Shown here piece after piece: positions 56,917 through 64,000 of a DNA stretch of 64,000 nt. The DNA lies in assembly GCA_019671135.1 (NCBI GenBank), contig JAHRHY010000008.1, forward strand, positions 186,001 through 250,000, read 5' to 3'. The notes under the pieces were generated by a model. It was not told where the DNA came from, made no database searches, and was given only the letters and a program-made list of their open reading frames with translations. Source of the DNA: Linnemannia hyalina (Eukaryota; Mortierellomycota; Mortierellomycetes; Mortierellales; Mortierellaceae). A program made the translations under genes and the position numbers. Every line of letters begins with the position of its first letter. The first letter of the stretch is position 1.

Positions 56917-58622
56917 GCTGTGAACTAATGGTCAGTTGCTCTGACCCGGTCCGACCTGAGCGCTCCTGGTATGAGTTCACACGAATTATCGAATAAAACA
57001 ACCCCGCATTTTGTCTTGTTATGACTGAGAGGTTGATATAATTATGCGATCGTCATAACGAAGGACATGGTGGAGCAAGGGCATCGTTGTTAGGTATCCA
57101 TTACTCCAAAAGACTTTTTACTTCGTGAGCGGGACCAGATCGTGGATAGTTTGAATGTTGCGTGTGTACGAACTGGGGGGGGGATTGATGGTGACAAGGG
57201 TCAGAAAGTCTACTGTTGGGCATGGAGGAGGAGGAGGAGGAGGAGGAGGTTATGCGGTGGCGCCTAGTTTGAATGGACACAGAGGCGGTAGTTTCGAAAG
57301 TGGAAGAGTTGGCAGAGCTGAGAGAGATAACTGTGAGCACTGAGACTGTTGAGGGGGGTGCGTACTCCTTCAAGTAAGGTCATTCTTGCGTTGGTTCTCT
57401 ACCGTCTTGGCTTGAACACAGTCGATTCGCCATGGCACGAGGCTATTTGCATTGGTTGGAGCTACCAAAGCGATCGTTATTATTTTTTCTCTTCTTTGGG
57501 ATCCATCCTTGCAACCACCGACCGATTCGCCCAGAAAAAGAGAGTAAAGTTGTCGTGGTTTTTGTTGGCTGCTGGTAATGTGGTAAAATAGCGCACGTCC
57601 CTTTACTGCCAGCAAAATATGAAGAAAGGTGTCCACAGTTCCTTCCTTTCATCTCATTTTTTTTTCTTTCTTCAGCGACCATTTTTTTTTCGCCCTTCTT
57701 CGCTCCCTCCTCCAACTCACCACACTACAGCCTTTCATCTTCTTCTATTCACTCATCTCGCCGGCCGTCGCCAAGGTCTCGAAAGGTACACCAACACCCC
57801 CTCCATCCACATTTTGAACACTTGTTCTTGTTCCTGAAATGATTGCTTTTGTTTTGAAACAGTTAAAAATGGCCTGCACATCACATCAGTCTCTCCATGT
57901 GCCTAAAAACAAACCCATCGCACCCCTCCCTATTGTTTCCAACCCTCCACAGACTAATTGACGCCGACAGGGTAGACCTACCAACCTTCCACTTCACCAC
58001 TCCATAGACTTCGCGAAACTATGTTTTAATCCGTCCCCCCCGTCCCCTCGCTTACGTCTTTGCGTCGGTCCCGGTCCCAGCCTCGCCCTTTCCGCAAGTC
58101 TCTCCCTTCTGATATGCTCACTGTTCGACTAATCATCATCGTCTGGAGGACCTGTCAGACTGTACGTTGAAGGGAGAAATAATAGACGTAATTGATGAGG
58201 GGGGGGGGGGGTTGAGACGTGAAAAGGATGGATGGAAAAAAGAATCTAGCGCAAGTGAGAGACTCTCAACTCTTACTATTACATCCGTTCTACTTATAAC
58301 CAGGGACATTATCGCCCCCTTTCTCCTCTGGGATGAGATACTGCAGGATCCCCCCCCCCCCCTCCTCCTCCTCCTCCTCCTTCCCCCGCCACGGGGTCAG
58401 CACGTCCTCCTGTGGTCCTGTTCGCGATCTGGAACCCACAGAGAGACTATGAGGAGCGAGAGTGAGGTAGGGAGGGTAAGATGGTCTTGCTGTTATCTGG
58501 ATTTCATCGTGTCGGCGTGTGGTGAGTATTGTCAAGAACTGATTTCATTGATCCTTGGTCTTTTCTTTCAACATACCTTTCATCACTAACTAGTTGAACG
58601 GAGAGATAGGGAATCGTCAGAG

Positions 58623-58654
<32 letters not shown>

Positions 58655-58958
58655 GACAGTTTTCTCCTGTCTTTGGAAGTCTGGGTTTGTTTAAACCAGG
58701 GGTTGAATTGACTATCGTGGAGGTGAGAGTGGTTTTTGCGTCAAACAAAAGGGGGAAAGAAAGAAAAAGAAAAAAAAACACTATTAATTGAACAAGTGAA
58801 AGAAATAAGAGGAAGACACAATGATTTTTTATTCAACTGGCATTGAACCAGTGTATCAAAAGGCGAATGTGAAAAAAAATGAAACGTCTTTTTTCTAGAT
58901 GTCAGAAATCTCTAGGATCTACAAATTGACAAAAGTAAAAAAAGAACTGCCAAACATT
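56917..58958. other. Intergenic region between convergent genes, rich in homopolymers
   Basis: About 2 kb. It holds a GGA repeat at about 57226-57250, a run of 13 G at 58199-58211, a run of about 11 C near 58350 followed by CTC repeats, and an A31 run at 58623-58653. No gene is supported. Confidence 0.5.
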
Positions 58959-61900
58959 CTACTCGCCACGAATGGTCTGAACGAGGAGGTAAAAGTTGAG
59001 TCCCAAAAGGACAATACTAATAAGTCCTGCAATGCCTATCAACCACCAAGCATTGGCAAAGTTATGCAACAATAGCTGGGGCTGCTGCTGCTGTTGACCA
59101 GCATCGGTGCCAACAAATGGCTTTCCAACCATGGTCGACGAAGGCGACAAGACTCCAGTTCCCACTCCATTATTCGACTGCACATGGTACTCCTCGTCAG
59201 GCGAAGCGGGGGCATTGCCGCCGTCCTCGGTCAAGGACTCCTTGATATCCTTGCCGAATCCGCGCCCGTAGCTCATATCGCCAGGCTTGTCCGAGTTGTC
59301 CTGAACAGGGATGGTCATGCATCGGCCCATACTAGTAAAGACCACCAATGGGATCACCGCAAAAGGAAGCTGGACACTCAATGCGACCTGACTGGCCAAC
59401 AGCAGACTTGACAGTCCCTCCTGACCCTTGATCAACACAATCGCGAGCGCAGGGATGATCGCCAAGCAACGCGTCATCAACCGACGGACCCAGGGCTTCA
59501 AATACGAAGTACCCAAGAAACCCTCCATGATGATCTGTCCTGCCAAAGTAGCCGTCAAGGTCGAAGACTGTCCAGCCATCAACAACGCCACCGCAAAGAG
59601 ATATCCTGCAGCACGACCAAGGTATTCTCCAAGAAGTTCAAAAGCCGAAAAGAAATCCGCCAGGCCCGTGTTGTCGACGTCGGGGTACTTGTACTTGAAC
59701 GTCGCAGCGGCAACAATCAGAATTGCAGAGTTGACATACAGCGCAAAGGTCAACGCCACAGTTGAATCCCAGAATGTGTATCGCAGAATTGAACGAATGG
59801 TCGAGTGCTTCAACGAAACCGAGCCCTTGTCCTCGTCGACCATGACCTGTCTCTGGTCGACCGTCATCAGATCCGAGGTCGACGACATCGATGCCTGGCT
59901 GCTCGCCAACTCTGTCAACGTGCGGCTGGTCCTGAGCTTGACAATGCTCGAATGCAGGTACAGGTTGTGAGGCATGACGGTGGCTCCAATGATTCCGATC
60001 GACAAGAACAAGGCCTCAGTCTCAGTCAGGATCTTGGTATCTGGCAAGAATCCTCTCAGCACGTCCTTGGCAACAGGCTCCGAGTAGACAATCAAAGCCG
60101 TGAAGCAGATGCCGACGGACGAGACCAAGATGATGACCAACGCCTCAAAGATTCTGCGCGACTTGACCGACTGGTCGTCTCGAAAGGCAAGCAGGATGAT
60201 CAGGACGTCCGCCGCAGTGATGACAACGCCCCAGGCGAGGGGGATCTTGAACAGTAGGTTGAGGGCGATCGCACTTCCAATGACTTCTGCCAAGTCGCAT
60301 GCAATAATCGCCAGCTCCGCCAACACATACAGCACCCAGTTGACATACTTGGGCGTGAACTTTCTACAGGCCTGCGCCAAATCTATGTATCAGCCAGGGC
60401 GTAAAAGAGGAAAAGTGTGAGTAAGGGCGTGGGATAAAACTATCTAGACACTTGGCTGGAGGTTTTTTTATTCTCGTTCCGACTCTTCCCATCTTTAGTC
60501 CCTCTTTATTTTCGTACCTGAACAGGAACAACATTGTTCAGCCCAGCATGTACCATCCTCCTCATTCGCCCACGTATCTTTTCTCTCCTGTCTGCCTATG
60601 GTCGCCTATCCATTGCACTCCTGTTTACTTCCTGCTACTTCCTGTTCCTGTCGCTGAATCACCCATGTCCCTTGCGACCATCACCTTGGCCACAACCAAA
60701 CCCAACAAGAATTAATTCAACCCTCAAACATCACGCATATATTTCGCCTTCAGTGAAACGAAACGAGACGAACGACACACACACACACAAAACACAATAA
60801 CCTGTCCCACAATGAGCTATTGTGCCACAAGAGTAAGAAAAGAGATACGTACCCAGACCAGAGACAACTCCCAATTTGACAGCGAGACCCTGGAGGACAA
60901 CGGCCATCAGGTTCGACATGAGAATGACAAAGAGCAGCATGTATCCGTAGCTGGATCCTCCAGCCAGATCTGTCGCCCAGTTGCCTGGATCCATGTATCC
61001 GACACTCACAACTATTTATTTAGATTGTTAGATGGAATTGATCATAATTGTTAGTATGGTTTGGCATTTGTGTGCGTGTCAAGTTCATTCCTCTTTTTTT
61101 TGTTCAATTGCACCAGATCCGATATCTCCCTTTTTCTTTTCTGAAGATCATCAGCGATGTATCGAGGGTCCAGATGGAGGTGCAGTCCTCATGCAGACGT
61201 AAAATGTCAGAGCTGCGGCCCAGGACGTTGAACTTGGTCTTCTTTCTCCGCTCTTTGACTGAATAACCATCACCCGTTATCCAATTGTTTGTTTTGTTTG
61301 TTGAGCAAGGTGAGTGTCCTTCATGCTGTCGTTTCTGAACAAGTGAAGTATATTGACGTTTGAGTGAGGGCCTTCAGGGTGTCGTGTGTGGGTGTGAATT
61401 GGTTGGAACATGTGGAATGTTTAAATTAAGTGCGAATGAAAAAAAAAGTGACAAACGACAAATAAAATGAGAGCGGGACGAATAGGAGAGAACCCTATTG
61501 GAATCTCAAGTCCCACCCAATTGCCACACACGCACTCCCCCAGGGAGGTGAGGAAGTAGAAGCTTGGGAGGAGTGAAGGTGGAAAAGGTAGAGAATGACG
61601 AGGGAGTGAAGGCGAAAGTGGGTGGATAGAGGAATGACGAGTGTTGGATGGAAGAATGGATTGTGAATGCATGGGAATAAGAAGAAAAGGAGGTGCACAG
61701 ATAACAAACAAAGGGAAAACGACTGTGGTGGGAAGTTGTCAGAATTGAGTCAACAAGCACATAAGACTTACTGTAGCCAGGACCGACAAAGCCAAGGAAG
61801 CGTTTGAAGGAAGTGCAGAAGCTTTGGAAGCGAGTCTGCTTGGGGTGGTGCTGATCCCTGTCGGCGGTTGCGGAGGCAGCGGCAAAGGTACCAAAGCCCA

Positions 61901-62531
61901 GGGGGTTGGTGTTGACCTGGGTGTTCAGGGGTCTGGTCTGGTTGTGGGCAATGTCATGGGGACTGTTGCTGGAGGTTGATGAGTTTGTCCTTTGGTGCAT
62001 CTGTGGAGTGGGGGTAACGTTGGAAGTGGTGTGATGGGGAAGAGAAGAAGGATGATCCCCATTGGTTCTGCGCTGTTGGTCAAGGTCAGATCGAGACCAG
62101 GGCCAGGCGAAACGAGACCACAATGACGTCGATTGGTTGGTGTCCGTCTGGTGCAGGTGTTGCTGCTGCTCCTCTTGATCGAGTGCCTTCTCCTTTCCAA
62201 GAGCGCCCTCCCCGAAGGCGGAGGGGGAGGAAGAGGGGTCTTGGGGACCACCTCCCCAGTGGTCTGGTCTCTTTTGGCCCGAGAGAGAAGTAACAGAGGA
62301 GGGCCTAGGCGAGACCAGGGAGGCCTGAAGGTCCCCTGTTGCTGAGGGTTCGTTCGAGGAGGTCCCTCCACTGGTGATGATACCGTTGGATCCAATCAAG
62401 GCCCGATCCTGTTCAACCGATTCATGCGAGGACTTGACGCCTGCGCGGGACTGGGGAGGGATCTGCTCAAAGGGCAGCTTGGCCCTGGGGCCATGCATGT
62501 CCAGCTGATCGTCTGGGGAAGGCAGGTTCAT
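58959..62531 (-). CDS. SMF1: NRAMP-family divalent metal transporter
   Basis: Three exons: 62531-61772, 61011-60853 and 60382-58959; 2343 nt, 780 residues, both junctions in phase 1. Splicing joins 'GFVGPGYI' to '[15 protein letters not shown]' and 'VVSGLD' to '[13 protein letters not shown]', restoring the NRAMP core. Helix-1 'DPGN' is at 261-264 and helix-6 'MPHN' at about 441, the two metal-binding motifs of H+-coupled Mn/Fe transporters; about 11 membrane segments can be traced to the C-terminal '[21 protein letters not shown]'. The N-terminal extension of about 240 residues is Ser, Pro and Gln rich and far longer than in yeast Smf proteins. Introns are long (760 and 470 bp). Which yeast paralogue (SMF1, 2 or 3) it matches is not resolved, so the symbol is nominal. 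Confidence 0.92.
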
Positions 62532-62633
62532 TGTGAATGCGAGAGAGCAAAGTTAATGAAGGGGGAGTGTTGGAGGTGGTGGTAGTTGAAGGTAGTTGGT
62601 GGTGGGTAGAGGAGAATAAGAGGAATAAGAAGA

Positions 62634-62671
62634 GAAGAAGAAGAAGAAGAAGAAGAAGAAGAAGAAGAAGA
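62634..62671. repeat. (GAA)n microsatellite in the NRAMP leader
   Basis: About 12 GAA units, just over 100 bp upstream of the NRAMP start codon; on the coding strand it reads as TTC repeats within a pyrimidine-rich leader. Confidence 0.85.
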
Positions 62672-62990
62672 GCAATAAGGAGACGGACAAGGGTCTGCTT
62701 GAAAGAGAAGAAGAAGAGGAGAGAAGAGGAAGGATGAAGTGTAGAAATGAATAATGGGAAAGTGCGGGGATCTGACAGAGAGCAAAAATAGGGCCCTGGT
62801 CGAGGCCATTCAGACAGACAGACTAAGGTTATTACAAGGGAGAAGAGCGAGGAGATGAGGCAATTCATTCATTCATACTTCTCGCTCGTACATATCGAGT
62901 TGTTTGTTTGTCCACCCTATTGGTGTTGGGTACAGAGTTGGGGTGGTCTTCTTGGTCGGCTGTGGCCGCGTTCACACTCTCCTTTGCGCT

Positions 62991-63103
62991 GTCTCTTGTC
63001 TTGTCGCCTTCTCTTGTCGCTTGTCGCTTGTCTCTTGTCGCTTGTCTCTTGTCTCTTGTCTCTTGTCTCTTGTCTCTTGTCTCTTGTCTCTTGTCTCTTT
63101 TCT
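62991..63103. repeat. Tandem 7-bp array (TTGTCTC-type)
   Basis: About 14 copies of TTGTCTC or TTGTCGC, with the variant units clustered at the left end and perfect TTGTCTC units at the right end, a pattern of local expansion. It is non-coding as far as seen and about 460-570 bp upstream of the NRAMP start codon. Confidence 0.85.
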
Positions 63104-64000
63104 CGGCGAGGATTATTATATCTTTCTGTCTCCTCTTCCATTGCCTTCACAACAGTAGTCAGTAGATATCAATACTGTCTTCTTTCTCCTCCCGTCGATT
63201 CCCCTTCCGGTTCCGTCCTCTTCCTAGACCCAAAACAAAAAAGAAGCGGCCCTTGCATTTCATTTCGCATTTCCGTACTAATACCCAACATCTACAACCC
63301 GAAAGGTTATGCAACTTACACTTCTCGTCATCATCCCCTCTCTCTTTGTCGCACTGGATTGGTGCCCCTTGACTGCCCACGCCCAATGAGAAAGAAATAC
63401 AAAAACAGCCTATACACTTCCTCCACCTGCACCCTCTCCGCACAATTACGACCTTGACTAATGTCCAATTGGTTGCCGTCGAGAAGGTGACAGCGCCTTA
63501 ATACGCCATCGCCGCCCCCTCTCTCATCTATTTTCCCCAGAAATACATGTGCGCCTACGCAGTCCCAGCCAATCCGCCCCCTTTCTCAAAGACAATTCGC
63601 GAAAACGAAAGAACAAAAAATGGCCGAGAATAATAATAACAATACGTTTTTTTTTTTTTTTTTTTTGGTCAGTTCTTCCTCATTGACTATGATGCATATT
63701 AGATCACCCCTGGGTGCGCAACCACTCTCCTCTTCCTTTCCGCGACAAACACGCCTCTCTTCTATTCCACCCTTCCACAACTTCCCTATCATCTTTTACT
63801 TCTTCTGAAGTGAATATCCACAAGAGAGACGGAGAGGGAAACAAACATTTTAGGACCTGCAGAGGCGATCAGTGTGTCCTGCAGGAAAGCCAAGATAGGG
63901 GAGGGAAGGAGGCATAGAGGACGTCAAGGAAGACGAAAAAAAGGAAAAGGGCCCAGAACATCTCGCTTTCATCTCCCTCGTGGCCCCAATATGATACAAT
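63104..64000. other. Intergenic region at the window end
   Basis: About 900 bp with a T run at 63649-63666 and C/T-rich sequence. No supported gene. A gene starting beyond the window could have its leader here. Confidence 0.45.

Noticed and set aside
58623..58653. A31 run as a retroposon tail
   Set aside because: No flanking duplication or element sequence could be seen.

Overview
The window looks like nuclear DNA of a filamentous fungus, most probably an early-diverging zygosporic lineage such as Mortierellomycota. This rests on short spliceosomal introns (GTAAGT-like donors, CTAAC/CTAAT branch sites, TAG/CAG acceptors), fungal housekeeping genes (type II NADH dehydrogenase, Img2/mL49, an NRAMP transporter, a Pho85-type cyclin), many poly-Q and Ser/Asn-rich tracts, long pyrimidine-rich leaders, and two genes normally tied to centrioles and cilia that Dikarya lack. 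The taxonomic placement is inference; no rRNA or tRNA is visible.

Layout. 0-7 kb: a 223-bp direct duplication, a seven-exon gene of an unrecognised family (670-2815) and a decayed paralogue that keeps the same splice sites (4702-6221). 7-15 kb: a CEP120-like gene on the minus strand (7174-12225) with a short first exon, a 1.2-kb first intron and a long pyrimidine-rich upstream region carrying a cluster of TCGTTA motifs. 15-20 kb: mostly non-coding, with one uncertain minus-strand gene or remnant. 20-28.5 kb: type II NADH dehydrogenase, a membrane-anchored N-formylglutamate-amidohydrolase-like protein, and a small secreted Pro/His/Arg repeat protein, all on the minus strand. 29.6-38 kb: an island of dead elements: an RNase H relic, a WD40 relic, Helitron-type PIF1 helicase remains split by a 5'-truncated retroposon with a poly(A) tail and 13-bp target-site duplication, a Helitron N-terminal relic, and an unidentified broken gene.

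41-64 kb: a Pho85/CLG1-like cyclin, a small two-pass membrane protein, IMG2 (mL49), an alpha-tubulin N-acetyltransferase (ATAT1/MEC-17), a cysteine-rich single-pass membrane protein, a small secreted protein with dibasic sites, a hypothetical protein, and an NRAMP metal transporter. IMG2 and ATAT1 are divergent and share a 787-bp upstream region.

The genes do not form a cluster with one pathway. The most notable content is a CEP120 homologue and an ATAT1 homologue, both with the expected domains or catalytic residues, within 45 kb of each other in an apparently non-flagellated fungus. Exon structures below were built by hand from splice signals, reading-frame continuity and family similarity; they have not been checked against transcripts.
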